Source: Gorsachius magnificus | Taxonomy: Eukaryota; Chordata; Aves; Pelecaniformes; Ardeidae | Direction of reading: 5' to 3' | Length of the DNA stretch: 64,000 nucleotides | NCBI GenBank assembly: GCA_034008185.1 | Contig: CM067084.1 | Span: 38,143,099-38,207,098, forward strand | Part shown: positions 1-23,930 of the stretch, one piece after another | How positions within the stretch are numbered: position 1 is the first letter of the stretch | Layout: every line of letters begins with the position of its first letter | Program-made: the position numbers and the translations under genes | The notes under the pieces: model-generated | Database searches by the model: none | Seen by the model: the letters and a program-made list of their open reading frames with translations, nothing else | Told to the model about the DNA's origin: nothing

Positions 1-714
1 CTGAGTGTAGATCTGCAGGAGCACTCAACAATAGAGATGGAGGTAAAGGGAGGTCCTACCCAGCAAGGTGTCTTTACATTTTAGGAGAATTTGGAGAGAG
101 AAGCTCGCTGTGTTGTGACAGGCATGCTCAGTCACCTTGAAATTTTACTAGAGTTTGCACCTCAACCATTGGGAAACAGCATTGTGTGCTAAATATTTTG
201 CCTGTTAACACAAATAAAATTGGGTATCGTGATTTGCTTCATAAATATGTCTATCATAGTCTTCCCAAGTCAGTTTTGAGGATATGATCATCTCTTTTCA
301 GCTTGCAGGGGGGTGATTTCTGCATCACTAAACCACGAGCTATTACAAATGTGAATGTTGGCAGAGAGAGAAAAGTGTAAACTAGCCCATGAGGTTGGGA
401 AAGATAGCAAAGCTCATTCAGCTGCATCTGCCTCTCTGGTCTCCAGAGCTTTCCGTGGCATGCATTTAATGAATTTTAATTTGAATGTCCTGATATTTAT
501 TCAGTGAAAACCAGAGCTTACTGAGTGCAGGCCTGAAAAGCCACCTCAGTAGGAGTTTTAGCAAGGGCAGTTGCAGATTTTCCTTATGGGGTCCCTTTCA
601 TTGTGTTGTCAGGTCCCAGAGAACCTGCATTTTGGCAGGAGGAAAAGGCAGGGTCATTCCACAAAGGAATGAGGGAGGAAAAGAGCTATGGTGTCTTCAG
701 TATCAGAGAGACAC
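1..714. other. MAPK10 intron, no element recognised
   Basis: This is single-copy-looking AT-rich DNA up to the target duplication (GACAC, 710-714) of the first LTR. I see no exon, repeat family or RNA gene in it. It is called intronic because the next MAPK10 exon starts at 4337 in the middle of a codon, so an upstream exon must lie to the left. Confidence 0.6.
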
Positions 715-1344
715 TGTCGTGGTTTAACCCGGCTGGCAACTAAGCACCACGCAGCCGCTCGCTCACTCCCCCCCCTCCCTCATTGGGATGGGGGAGAGAA
801 TCAGAGAAAAGAAAAAAAAAAAAGTAAGACCCATGGGTTGAGATAGAGACAGTTTAATAAGAGAGAAGAATAACAATAATAACAATAATAATAATGGTAA
901 GAAAATATACAGAATATATAAAACAAGTGATGCACAATGCAATTGCTCACCACCTGCTGACCGATGCCCAGCCCGTCCCGAGCTGCGATCACTCCCCCTG
1001 AGCCGCAGTCACACAGCCCGAGCTGCGACCACTCTGCCCGCGACCGACCGATCGACCCGACCGACCCGACCGACCGATCGACTAAACCCCCCCTGAGCAT
1101 GACGTTCTATGGTATGGAATAGGTCTTTGGACAGTTTGGGTCCCAGCTGTGCTGTACTCCCAGCTTGTTATGCCCCTGGCCGAGCAGGAGAAGCTCAAAA
1201 AGTCCTTGAGCAGTCTGAGCACTACTTGGCAACAACTAAAAACATCAGCGTGTTATCAACATTCTTCTAGCACTGAATCCAAAGCACAGCACTATGCTAG
1301 CTTCTGTGAAGAAAATTAACTCTATCCCAGCCAAAACCAGGACA
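715..1344 (-). mobile_element. Solo LTR of the avian ERVL-like family (copy A)
   Basis: The element is 630 bp, begins TGTCGTGG and ends CCAGGACA, so it has TG...CA ends with short inverted termini. It is flanked by a perfect 5-bp target duplication, GACAC at 710-714 and 1345-1349. The transcriptional sense is minus, judged from the provirus at 10281-17034. An ATTAAA polyadenylation signal can be read on the minus strand in the TTTAAT near 850. The copy differs from the LTR at 10281-10910 at only two positions by eye, with equal length. No internal sequence remains, so it is a solo LTR left by LTR-LTR recombination. The 99-residue open frame inside it recurs in the LTR at 10281 and is not a gene. 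Confidence 0.93.
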
Positions 1345-1349
1345 GACAC

Positions 1350-8224
<6,875 letters not shown>

Positions 8225-8413
8225 ATAGAAAGGGCTGTCAGTCACAGGAATGGGCTGCCCAGGGAAGTGATTGAGTCCCCTATCCCTGGAGATATTTAAA
8301 AGGATAGATGAAGTGCTTAGGGACATGGTTTAGTGGTGGAATGGCAGGGTTGGGTTAGTGGTTGGACTTGATGATCTTTTAAAGGTCTTTTCCAACCTAA
8401 ACGATTCTATGAT
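8225..8413 (+). repeat. CR1 LINE 3' fragment
   Basis: The sequence resembles the 3' end of a CR1 element. It has the stretch for a conserved ORF2 C-terminal segment (GGGCTGCCCAGGGAAGTG...GAGTCCC...CCTGGAG), then the tail region TTGGACTTGATGATC...TCCAACC, ending in the CR1-type GATTCTATGAT repeat. It is short and diverged, with no coding capacity. Confidence 0.85.
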
Positions 8414-8419
8414 CATAGA

Positions 8420-10275
8420 TACGTGTCCACAACCAACCAACACTGCTATCTCCTGACTTCTGAATGATCAATGGTAATCTGAAGTAATTGTATTTATTTG
8501 CTACGTGTTATTTTTATCATCACCATGTGTTTTATTATAGCATATAAATAGCAACTGCTATTCTTAAAGCTGCAAAATATCTTCTGTTTTGGTCTAATTT
8601 TTACAAATGCCACATTCTTCTCAAAGTGTTCCCCTTGGCACAGAAAATGCTCTACACTTGCTCTCTTGTCAGATGCTAGCACTTTCAATTTCTTTTATGT
8701 GTTTTTTGTAAACTGTGTTGACATCAGTATGTAAGTTATAGGACTTGTAAAAAATATGTATCTGACATGGATGTCTCCCACAGTTAAGTTGGTTAGTTTA
8801 CTTTCTATTAACAGATTTATTTTTTTTAAAGGGGTCCAATTTAAAAAAAAAAAAAAAGAAAATTAGTTGAGCTGTCAACTTTACAGTTTATGTGACAATT
8901 TGGTGTTGGGGAGGGAAATACAGAGCTGCTTATAGTAATTATTCTAATTTTAACAAATTACGAGCATCAAAAATTTGTACCTGAAGCAATGCAGTTAGTT
9001 TTCATTGGTGGGACATGCACATTTAAGGAGAAAACTATCAGAAAGGTGGTTTCCTTGAGATTTTGAGATTGATAAGAGATGAACTTGCCTTGTCGGTCTG
9101 TTACGGAGGAAAAGCTCTGTGTCCGTCTCTATTTCTGGCACTTTTATCCAGGAAGAACAAGTCCTGCTCCAGTGCAGTAAAGCTAGTGTAGATGTGCTGC
9201 TTAAGAGGTGAAGAAAGTGGAGTCCAGTATGCTGGGCAGGGAAGCAGGATTCCCCACCATCGCCACCACCATCCAGCACAATTCCAAAAGCTCTGCTATA
9301 AACAGACATTTTGGCAGAATTACTTGTGTCTTCCACATCACAGTCCACAGGCACTGCTTGAGGAGGATTTTAGGAAAAGGCTTTTCTAGCACAGTCACAT
9401 TTTGGAGTAGTGTGGAAAAGCACTGATTGGTCTCTAGCGATCAGTTGACTGTTAGATTTGCAACAGAAGATTTCCCCCCCCGCCTCTTTTTCAGGGAAAG
9501 AAATGTGAATTATTACAGTAAGTCGTTGCCAAAGGTTAAACGGCTGAGAACTGACAAGTTTCTGACTACCAGGGAAGAATGAACGGGCTTAACTATATAT
9601 GCATCATAGTCTGTTGCTATTTGTATTGCAGTAGAACTAAAACATCCTACTGCAAACAGTATCTCCTCCTGCAAAACCTTGATGTTCAACATAAGAAAAT
9701 ATGATCCTTAACTCAAAAAAGAATAAAAAGTATGATTTACACAGACATAACTTGAGAAGGAAAAAGAAAAATTATTGCCATTTTGAGGCTGGCTAGCTTA
9801 AGTACAAAGACAATAATTTGTTGTCTAAATTTGATTTTTTTAATCACAAGCTATTATTTTGTGCAACTGTAGAAATGCTTTTAATGTTTTCTGAGACAGA
9901 GAAGTATTGTAAATTTTCCCTTCTAGCCAAGCTCCATTTCCTTAGTTGTTTGAATATTTGCAGAAATGTAATTTAACTGAAGTCTACAGGCCAACTGAAG
10001 GAACAAAACAGTGGTCCTTAATTCACGCTTCTGAAATATGCTGCATCAATGCACACATTGTGTGAGTGGGAACAGAAACAAAAGTAACGGTAAACTTTCA
10101 GACTGTACCTCTAAATAGATGACTTCACTTTGAAATCTGATTTTTCCAATAGAAATACTTCATTGTGCATTCAAAATACTGTTTTTGAGCATGTGCATCT
10201 GCAGTTCAGATTCTGGCTATTTTCCAAGTAAATAACCAAGTATTTAGAAAGCAAAGGAGAACAATCCTTAAGACA
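8420..10275. other. MAPK10 intron segment
   Basis: This is AT-rich intronic DNA between the CR1 tail and the provirus. There is a poly-A run near 8842 and a poly-C stretch near 9473. Opposing open frames near 9000-9430 overlap each other on both strands and show no recognisable domain. Nothing else was recognised. Confidence 0.5.
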
Positions 10276-10280
10276 GTATT

Positions 10281-10910
10281 TGTCGTGGTTTAACCCGGCT
10301 GGCAACTAAGCACCACGCAGCCGCTCGCTCACTCCCCCCCCTCCCTCAGTGGGATGGGGGAGAGAATCAGAGAAAAGAAAAAAAAAAAAGTAAGACCCAT
10401 GGGTTGAGATAGAGACAGTTTAATAAGAGAGAAGAATAACAATAATAACAATAATAATAATGGTAAGAAAATATACAGAATATATAAAACAAGTGATGCA
10501 CAATGCAATTGCTCACCACCTGCTGACCGACGCCCAGCCCGTCCCGAGCTGCGATCACTCCCCCTGAGCCGCAGTCACACAGCCCGAGCTGCGACCACTC
10601 TGCCCGCGACCGACCGATCGACCCGACCGACCCGACCGACCGATCGACTAAACCCCCCCTGAGCATGACGTTCTATGGTATGGAATAGGTCTTTGGACAG
10701 TTTGGGTCCCAGCTGTGCTGTACTCCCAGCTTGTTATGCCCCTGGCCGAGCAGGAGAAGCTCAAAAAGTCCTTGAGCAGTCTGAGCACTACTTGGCAACA
10801 ACTAAAAACATCAGCGTGTTATCAACATTCTTCTAGCACTGAATCCAAAGCACAGCACTATGCTAGCTTCTGTGAAGAAAATTAACTCTATCCCAGCCAA
10901 AACCAGGACA
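10281..10910 (-). repeat. 3' LTR of the provirus (copy B)
   Basis: The LTR is 630 bp, TGTCGTGG...CCAGGACA. It is the downstream LTR because the provirus reads on the minus strand. The minus-strand ATTAAA at 10419-10424 is a likely polyadenylation signal. By direct reading it differs from the solo LTR at 715-1344 at two sites (CATTGGG/CAGTGGG and GATGCCC/GACGCCC). It differs from its own partner LTR at many sites and in length. Confidence 0.95.
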
Positions 10911-10921
10911 TTCCACCCCTT
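10911..10921 (-). other. Polypurine tract of the provirus
   Basis: On the minus strand the sequence just before the 3' LTR reads AAGGGGTGGAA. A purine run directly abutting the LTR start is the usual plus-strand DNA primer site of retroelements. The position fits exactly. Confidence 0.8.
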
Positions 10922-11308
10922 ATTCTATACCATTTACGTCATGCTTAGGTCCTACCCTTACAATACATTCCAATTAATCACCACCATTTTGATATATATA
11001 TATACACAGATAGCATTCCCTTAGTCTATGGACCATCCCTCTAAAATGTCCATTGGGTTCATCTAGTCCATGCTTTTGGGCTTCATCTGTTGTAACAGTC
11101 TTTCAGGGCAGGAGAGATGGGGTCTGGTGTTGGGTTGTTGCTTGCTGAAGTCAGTTCTGGTTCCATCCGCTGCACTTCCTCAGTTTTTTCAAAATTCATT
11201 CTTCTTAATCTGGGTGATTCCTACTGCTATACCATTGGTAGAATATACAGCAATAGTAAAAATGATTACATACTATATTATACAGCAATTAACATTATAC
11301 AATTCAGT
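10922..11308 (-). other. Non-coding tail between integrase and 3' LTR
   Basis: About 390 bases follow the integrase stop without a coherent frame. Retroviruses with an envelope gene would carry it here, so env is absent, not just damaged. A short TA repeat lies near 10990-11003. Confidence 0.75.
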
Positions 11309-13048
11309 TCATTGGCTATTTTCACCCAAAATCAAATCCCTTTGGGGTACGCATCGGACTTCCCCATCCTTCCGCATCACCCACCAAGTAGAGCCAGGTC
11401 CTTGAGCAAAAGCAATCCCATGGATGGGTTTGCCTTTACCTGAGGCAGGAGAAACCCAGACTGTCTTCCCCAGCATATTTTTTACATGCACTACAGGGAC
11501 TTTATCCCCTTCTACAGTACGTAAGAGGTTTGATTGGGCAGGGCCAGCTCGGTTGGCAGATCCTCTAGTGTTGACTAACCAAGTAGCTTTTGCTAAATGT
11601 GTATCCCAATGTTTGAATGTTCCACCACCCATTGCTTTCAGTGTAGTTTTTAACAGTCCATTGTATCGTTCAATTTTCCCAGAGGCTGGTGCATGATAGG
11701 GGATGTGATAGACCCACTCAATGCCATGCTCTTTGGCCCATTTGTCTATGAGGCTGTTTCGGAAATGAGTTCCGTTGTCTGACTCAATTCTTTCTGGAGT
11801 GCCATGTCGCCACAGGACTTGTTTTTCAAGGCCGAGGATAGTGTTCCGGGCGGTGGCATGGGGCACGGGATATGTTTCTAACCATCCAGTGGTCGCTTCC
11901 ACCATGGTGAGCACATAGCGCTTGCCATGGCGGGTTTGTGGGAGTGTGATATAATCAATCTGCCAAGCCTCTCCATATTTGTATTTCAGCCACCGTCCTC
12001 CATACCAGAGAGGCTTTAACCGCTTGGCTTGTTTGATCGCAGCACATGTTTCACATTCATGGATAACCTGTGCAATAGCGTCCATAGTTAAGTCCACCCC
12101 TCGATCACGAGCCCATCTGTATGTTGCATCTCTTCCTTGATGGCCTGAGGTGTCATGGGCCCACCGAGCTAGAAACAATTCACCCTTATGTTGCCAGTCC
12201 AGATCCACCTGAGCCACTTCAATCTTAGCAGCCTGATCTGCCTGCTGGTTGTTTTGATGTTCTTCAGAGGCCCGACTCTTGGGTACATGAGCATCTACAT
12301 GACGTACCTTTACAACCAGGTTCTCTACCCGGGCAGCAATATCTTGCCACAGTGAGGCAGCCCACATGGGTTTGCCTCTATGCTGCCAGTTGCTCTGCTT
12401 CCATTGCTGTAACCACCCCCACAGGGCATTTGCCACCATCCATGAGTCAGTATAGAGATAGAGCACTGGCCATTTTTCTCTTTCAGCAATATCTAAAGCC
12501 AGCTGGATAGCTTTCACCTCTGCAAATTGACTTGATTCACCTTCTCCTTCAGCAGTCTCTGCGACTTGTCTTGTAGGACTCCATACAGCAGCCTTCCACC
12601 TTCGATGCTTTCCCACAAGACGACAGGATCCATCAGTGAACAGGGCATATTGCTTCTCATTTTCTGGCAATTTATTGTACAGCGGGGCCTCTTCAGCATG
12701 CACCACCTCCTCCTCTGGTGATACTCCAAAATCTTTGCTTTCTGGCCAGTCCGTGATCACTTCCAAGATTCCTGGGCGACTGAGGTTTCCTATTCGAGCC
12801 CGTTGTGTAATCAGTGCAACCCACTTACTCCACGTAGCATCAGTTGCATGATGTGTAGAGGGGACCTTGCCTTTGAACATCCAGCCCAGCACTGGCAGTC
12901 GGGGTGCCAGGAGGAGCTGTGCTTCAGTACCCATCACTTCTGAAGCAGCTCGAACCCCTTCATATGCTGTCAATATCTCTTTTTCAGTTGGAGTATAGTT
13001 GGCTTCAGGTCCTCTGTATCCCCGACTCCAAAACCCTAGGGGTCGGCC
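11309..13048 (-). pseudogene. pol: RT connection, RNase H and integrase
   Basis: This open stretch follows the in-frame TGA at 13049 and continues in the same frame as the rest of pol to its stop at 11309. Read N to C, it has a connection region, then RNase H with LFTDGS, an Glu in the QFAEVKA helix and YTDS. Integrase follows, with a zinc-binding H-H-C-C pattern (GHQG ... CETC) and the catalytic Asp, Asp and Glu in QIDY, ESDNGTHF and GKIERYNG. The C-terminal segment is Trp-rich and looks like the SH3-like DNA-binding part. No dUTPase or chromodomain was seen. The frame is intact for about 550 codons, so the copy is fairly young, but it has no own start and depends on the broken upstream frame. 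Confidence 0.9.
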
Positions 13049-13651
13049 TCAAGTCTCCCCTGGTGCTTTCTGCCAGAGGCTCCAGGTAGGGCCATTCTCT
13101 CCGGCTGCGGTGTAGAGCACATTCTTTACATCTTGCCCTGCCCGGACCGGCCCAAGGGCTACTGCATGCACTATCTCCCATTTAATTTGTTCAAAGGCTT
13201 GTCGCTGTTCAGGGCCCCATTTGAAATCGTTCTTCTTCCGGGTCACTTGGTAGAGAGGGCTTACAATCTGGCTGTAATTTGGAATATGCATTCTCCAAAA
13301 ACCCACAACACCCAAGAAAGCTTGTGTTTCCTTTTTGCTAGTTGGTGGAGACATGGCTGTTATTTTGTTGATCACATCCATTGGAATCTGACGACGTCCA
13401 TCTTGCCATTTGATTCCTAAAAACTGGATCTCCTGTGCGGGTCCTTTGACCTTACTTTGTTTTATGGCAAAACCGGCCTTCAGAAGCATTTGGACTATTT
13501 TCTTCCCTTTCTCAAAAACTTCTTCTGCTGTATTGCCCCACACAATGATGTCATCAATGTATTGCAGGTGCTCCAGAGCCTTACCCTGTTCCAGTGCTGT
13601 CTGGATCAGTCCATGACAAATGGTAGGGCTGTGTTTCCACCCCTGGGGCAG
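13049..13651 (-). pseudogene. pol: RT palm and thumb segment
   Basis: The segment lies between two in-frame TGA codons, at 13652-13654 (upstream) and 13049-13051 (downstream). It carries the LPQG region and the catalytic YIDD motif at 13550-13561. Thumb motifs such as QFLGIKW and FLGVVGFWR follow. YIDD is the active-site form of retroviral reverse transcriptases. The reading frame is the same as that of the flanking pol segments, so the only damage at these two borders is nonsense codons, with no frameshift. Confidence 0.9.
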
Positions 13652-14443
13652 TCAATTCCAGGTATACTGGATGCCCCTCCACGTGAAAACAAACTGTGGC
13701 CTGCACTCTGCTGCCAAAGGGATTGAAAAGAAAGCATTTACAATATCAATTGTGGCATACCACTTGGCTGCCTTTGACTCCAGTTCGTATTGAAGTTCTA
13801 ACATGTCCGGCATGGCAGCACTCAGTGGTGGCGTAACTTCATTCAGGCCACGATAGTCTACTGTCAGTCTCCACTCTCCATCAGACTTTCTCACTGGCCA
13901 TATGGGACTGTTAAAGGGTGAGCGAGTCTTGCTGATCACTCCTTGGCTCTCCAGTCGACGAATCAGCTTATGGATGGGAATCAGGGAGTCTCGGTTGGTG
14001 CAATATTGCCGCCTGTGCACTGTTGTGGTGGCAGTCAGCACTTGTTGTTCTTCAACTTTCAGCAATCCCACAACTGAAGGGTCCTTTGAGAGACCAGGCA
14101 AGGTAGACAGCTGCTTAATTTCTTCTGCCTCCAAGGCAGCTATACCAAAAGCCCACCGGTACCCTTTTGGGTCCTTGAAATACCCTCTCCTGAGGTAGTC
14201 TATGCCCAGGAAGCACGGAGCATCTGGCCCAGTCACAATGGGGTGCTTTTGCCACTCATTCCCGGTTAGGCTCACTTCGGCCTCCAATACAGTCAGCTCT
14301 TGAGATCCCCCTGTCACTCCAGAAATACAAATGGATTCTGCCCCTATATGGCTTGATGGCATTAGAGTACACTGTGCACCGGTGTCTACTAGAGCTCTAT
14401 ACTTCTGTGGGTCTGATGTGCCAGGCCATCGAATCCACACAGT
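13652..14443 (-). pseudogene. pro-pol: protease and RT fingers
   Basis: The stretch begins after the TAG at 14444-14446 and ends at a TGA at 13652-13654. The protease has the active-site triplet in LVDTGAQ and a downstream FLGIDYL, as expected for a retroviral aspartic protease. It is followed by the RT N-terminal part with SPFNSPIWPV, LTVDYRGLN and the first catalytic Asp in ATIDIVNAFF. The VTPPL and FFSIPLA wording resembles class III (ERVL) RT. Protease and RT lie in the same frame with no overlap, so no frameshift would be used between them. Confidence 0.9.
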
Positions 14444-14494
14444 CTAGTTGACCCGGTTGTCCCTTTCCTCCACCTGGCTGGAGGCAGGGCCCCT

Positions 14495-14950
14495 CTAATT
14501 CTGATCACTGTTGCTCATGGTTTGTGTATATGAGTCAGAAGTTCCTTCATCACAATCAGAATTAAGATCAGCTCTTGTATTCTGTCTGAAAAAACGACGA
14601 TCTACCCCGTCTTTGGAAATTGGAGCAACAAGTTTCTTGGAAGAGCCCCCTTTTGTGCTTGGTTTTCTTTGCAACTCGCGTACTCGTGCCTCTAGGGTCG
14701 AGGTAGGTTTTCCGTCCCATTTCCTCATGTCCTCTCCATGGTCATGCAGGTAAAACCATAGAGTGCCCCGTGGTGTGTACCCTCGATATGCTTTTCCTTG
14801 AGCAGAAGGGCGCTTACTTCTAATGGCTGAGATACTGGTCTGTACAGGAGGGGAGTAGGGTATACGCTTTTCGAGTCGTTCAACCTTTTGGGACAGTTTA
14901 TCCACAGCAGAGACGAGGGAAGAAGAGATACTTTCTTTGTATTCCCGGAG
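14495..14950 (-). pseudogene. gag-pro linker segment (coiled coil, basic tail)
   Basis: In-frame continuation downstream of the TAG that closes the gag-position ORF (14951-14953), ending at a second TAG (14495-14497). It starts with a short heptad-like coiled coil (VDKLSQKVERLEKR). A Ser/Lys-rich basic region and an acidic Ser-rich end follow. No CCHC zinc knuckle is present, so if this is the nucleocapsid-equivalent part it binds RNA through basic residues only. A further short open piece (14447-14494) separates it from protease. Confidence 0.65.
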
Positions 14951-16300
14951 CTAGCTAGCCATTTCATCCACTGTTGGTCCCCGTCCATCTTCCCAGCTCA
15001 TTATTGCCCATGTGTTGACATATGATGTTGGTGCGCTCCGTAACAACTTCCACCACATGGGGCGTGTGCACTGGACACTATCTGGATCTTTAGGCAACTG
15101 GTCATTGTCCAGGTCACTATAAATCACTTCCAGGACAGCCAATTCCCTCAGGTACTGGATGCCTTTCTCCACGGTGGTCCATTTGCCTGGGCGATGTATG
15201 ACATCTTCCTTGAAGGGATATCTTTCCTTCATGGCTGACAGTAGTCGCCTCCAGAGGCTGAGGACTTGTGTCCCTTTTCCAATCGCTTTGTCAATGCCCC
15301 CTTCCCTAGAAAAGGATCCCAGCTGTTTGGCTTCTTTACCCTCCAGTTCCAGGCTACTGGCCCCATTATCCCAGCATCGGAGCAACCAGGTGACAAGATG
15401 CTCTCCTGCACGACGGCTGAAATATTTTTGGATATCTCGCAGCTCACCCAAGGATAGAGACCGTGTTGTTTCTGTCTCATTTATGAGCTCTTCCTCTTCC
15501 TCCTCCTTTTGTGATGGCCCTGATTCATCCTCCCTTTCTAAACGAGTTGACTTTCGCTTCCAAGATTTCTTCTTGTGTATAGGGGCAACTGATACCGGCA
15601 CAGGTTCGCTCCCTGTTTCAGCTGCAATGCCTGTTGCTGGGGTTTGAGTAGCAGCGGTGCCTGTCTCAGCGGTTGGAGTAGCAGCGGTGCCTGTGCCTAC
15701 GGCTGGAGGAGCTACAGTGGGTGTCACTGGGGTTGGAGTAGCTGCAGTGCCTGTGTCTGCAGTTGGAGTAGCTACAGTGGGTGTCGCTGAGGTTGGAGTA
15801 GCTGCAGGGCCTGCTGCAGGAGTCGATCTTTGGATGGTATATAATTTACGTAGGAGTCTAACCCTGAGTAAAAGCTGAACTATATTCAGGAGACCTAGCA
15901 ATAGGGCCATGCTAGTTGGAACATCCCAAGGATATTCAACATTCTCAAGAACTGTTTTAATTAGCTCAGAGAAGAAGGGGAAGATGGAGTAAGGTGACTC
16001 CCCCACAGGCTGGCTCTCCGAGGATAAAAAGTAAAATGTGTAATTATTCATAATTCCCAATAGATGGTTCCCAAAATACAGAGGTGACAGCAATACTGAG
16101 TACAAATATGAGCTTAATGTGATGACCAATATTTTTATCATAGCATAAGCCAGTATTATACAATACAGCAGGACAGCAACTTTAATCCACTTGCGAAAAG
16201 TGATAGCCAGCAGCACAGGGAGTGCACACAGAAGGTAAGGTGCTACATAAAAGAACGCTGTGAACAGGGACAGCAACTCTGAGAGCAAATAAAACAACAT
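14951..16300 (-). CDS. gag-position ORF with hydrophobic N-terminus
   Basis: A 449-codon uninterrupted frame starts about 90 bases downstream of the primer site. Residues 1-150 are strongly hydrophobic, with about four possible membrane segments (near 3-35, 40-62, 65-90 and 130-150). Residues about 155-228 are an imperfect Thr/Ala/Pro repeat. Next come a Lys/Arg-rich stretch (235-250) and an acidic run (258-275). Residues 280-430 resemble a capsid domain of ERVL-type Gag, with WLLRCWDNGA, LSLWRRLL and GKWTTVEKGIQYL. Retroviral Gag usually begins with a matrix domain and lacks several membrane spans, so the N-terminus is unusual. The related deleted element at 48688-49756 also has a hydrophobic frame at this place. 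No zinc knuckle is present. The role as Gag is inferred from position and the capsid-like part. Confidence 0.75.
   Translation of the reverse strand: MLFYLLSELLSLFTAFFYVAPYLLCALPVLLAITFRKWIKVAVLLYCIILAYAMIKILVITLSSYLYSVLLSPLYFGNHLLGIMNNYTFYFLSSESQPVGESPYSIFPFFSELIKTVLENVEYPWDVPTSMALLLGLLNIVQLLLRVRLLRKLYTIQRSTPAAGPAATPTSATPTVATPTADTGTAATPTPVTPTVAPPAVGTGTAATPTAETGTAATQTPATGIAAETGSEPVPVSVAPIHKKKSWKRKSTRLEREDESGPSQKEEEEEELINETETTRSLSLGELRDIQKYFSRRAGEHLVTWLLRCWDNGASSLELEGKEAKQLGSFSREGGIDKAIGKGTQVLSLWRRLLSAMKERYPFKEDVIHRPGKWTTVEKGIQYLRELAVLEVIYSDLDNDQLPKDPDSVQCTRPMWWKLLRSAPTSYVNTWAIMSWEDGRGPTVDEMAS
15616..15835 (-). repeat. Minisatellite inside the gag-position ORF
   Basis: Roughly 30-base imperfect units built on GTTGGAGTAGCTGCAGTG-like sequence (+ strand) repeat several times here. 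They encode the Thr/Ala/Pro/Val tract of the ORF. The repeat keeps the frame open throughout. Confidence 0.8.
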
Positions 16301-16391
16301 TGCGATCAGCGACTATTAGACTAATATAACGAATGCTTATCACAAATTCGTTTTAAAAATGTTCAGATCTGTTATTATCTCAACCCTTCGG

Positions 16392-16409
16392 GCCCCAAGT
16401 TGGGCGCCA
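16392..16409 (-). other. Primer binding site, tRNA-Lys type
   Basis: On the minus strand the site reads TGGCGCCCAACTTGGGGC. It starts nine bases after the 5' LTR, where reverse transcription is primed. It matches the complement of the tRNA-Lys 3' end with one apparent mismatch. The related element at 49150-49167 has TGGCGCCCAACGTGGGGC, which I take as the full match. Confidence 0.85.
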
Positions 16410-16418
16410 AAATAGGAC

Positions 16419-17034
16419 TGTCGTGGTTTAACCCAGCTGGCAACTAAGCACCACGCAGCCGCTCGCTCACTCCCCCCCCTCCCTCAGTGGGATGGGGGAG
16501 AGAATCAGAGAAAAGAAAAAAAAAAAAAAAGACCCGTGGGTTGAGATAGAGACAGTTTAATAAGAGAGAATAATAATAATAATAATAATAATAATGGTAA
16601 GAAAATATACAGAATATATAAAACAAGTGATGCACAATGCAATTGCTCACCACCCGCTGACCGATGCCCAGCCCATCCCGAGCAGCGATCACTCCCCCCA
16701 GGCCGCGATCACACAGCCCGAGCTGCGACCACTCTGCCCGCAACCGACCGACCGACCCGACCAACCCGACTGACTAACCCCCCTGAGCATGACGTTATAT
16801 GGTATGGAATAGCTCTTTGGACAGTTTGGGTCCTAGCTGTGCTGTACTCCCAGCTTGTTATGCCCCTGGCCGAGCAGGAGAAGCTCAAAAAGTCCTTGAG
16901 CAGTCTGAGCACTACTTGGCAACAACTAAAAACATCAGCGTGTTATCAACATTCTTCTAGCACTGAATCCAAAGCACAGCACTATGCTAGCTTCTGTGAA
17001 GAAAATTAACTCTATCCCAGCCAAAACCAGGACA
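16419..17034 (-). repeat. 5' LTR of the provirus (copy C)
   Basis: The LTR is 616 bp, TGTCGTGG...CCAGGACA, with an (AAT)n tract near 16570-16596 and a minus-strand ATTAAA signal near 16557. It differs from the 3' LTR of the same provirus by many substitutions and several indels. Examples are GTTATATGG versus GTTCTATGG and loss of part of the GACC-rich block. Confidence 0.95.
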
Positions 17035-17039
17035 GTATT

Positions 17040-23925
<6,886 letters not shown>

Positions 23926-23930
23926 CTGTT

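Larger units (their letters stand above)
10281..17034 (-). mobile_element. Env-less ERVL-like provirus, full length, defective
   Basis: This 6.75-kb provirus lies in reverse orientation inside the largest MAPK10 intron seen. It has two LTRs (10281-10910 and 16419-17034) and a perfect 5-bp target duplication GTATT (10276-10280 and 17035-17039). On the minus strand the order is 5' LTR, tRNA-Lys-type primer site, gag-position ORF, protease, RT, RNase H, integrase, purine tract and 3' LTR. No env frame lies between integrase and the 3' LTR. The RT wording (VTPPLSAAMPD, NAFFSIPLA) and the 5-bp duplication point to class III (ERVL-like) elements. The whole coding region lies in a single frame but is cut by in-frame stops, ending at 14951, 14495, 14444, 13652 and 13049. 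It should not be able to make a complete Pol as it stands. Confidence 0.95.

Noticed and set aside
801..1100. 99-codon minus-strand frame, repeated at 10367-10666 and partly in the other LTRs
   Set aside because: It lies wholly within LTR sequence and includes the simple AAT tract. It recurs because the LTR recurs, and nothing suggests a protein.
8995..9426. Overlapping open frames on both strands
   Set aside because: No domain, start context or repeat family was recognised, and several frames overlap. Chance frames are the likelier explanation.
11117..15878. Many + strand frames within the provirus, including a 162-codon one at 15159-15647
   Set aside because: They are antisense to the well-supported gag-pro-pol frame.
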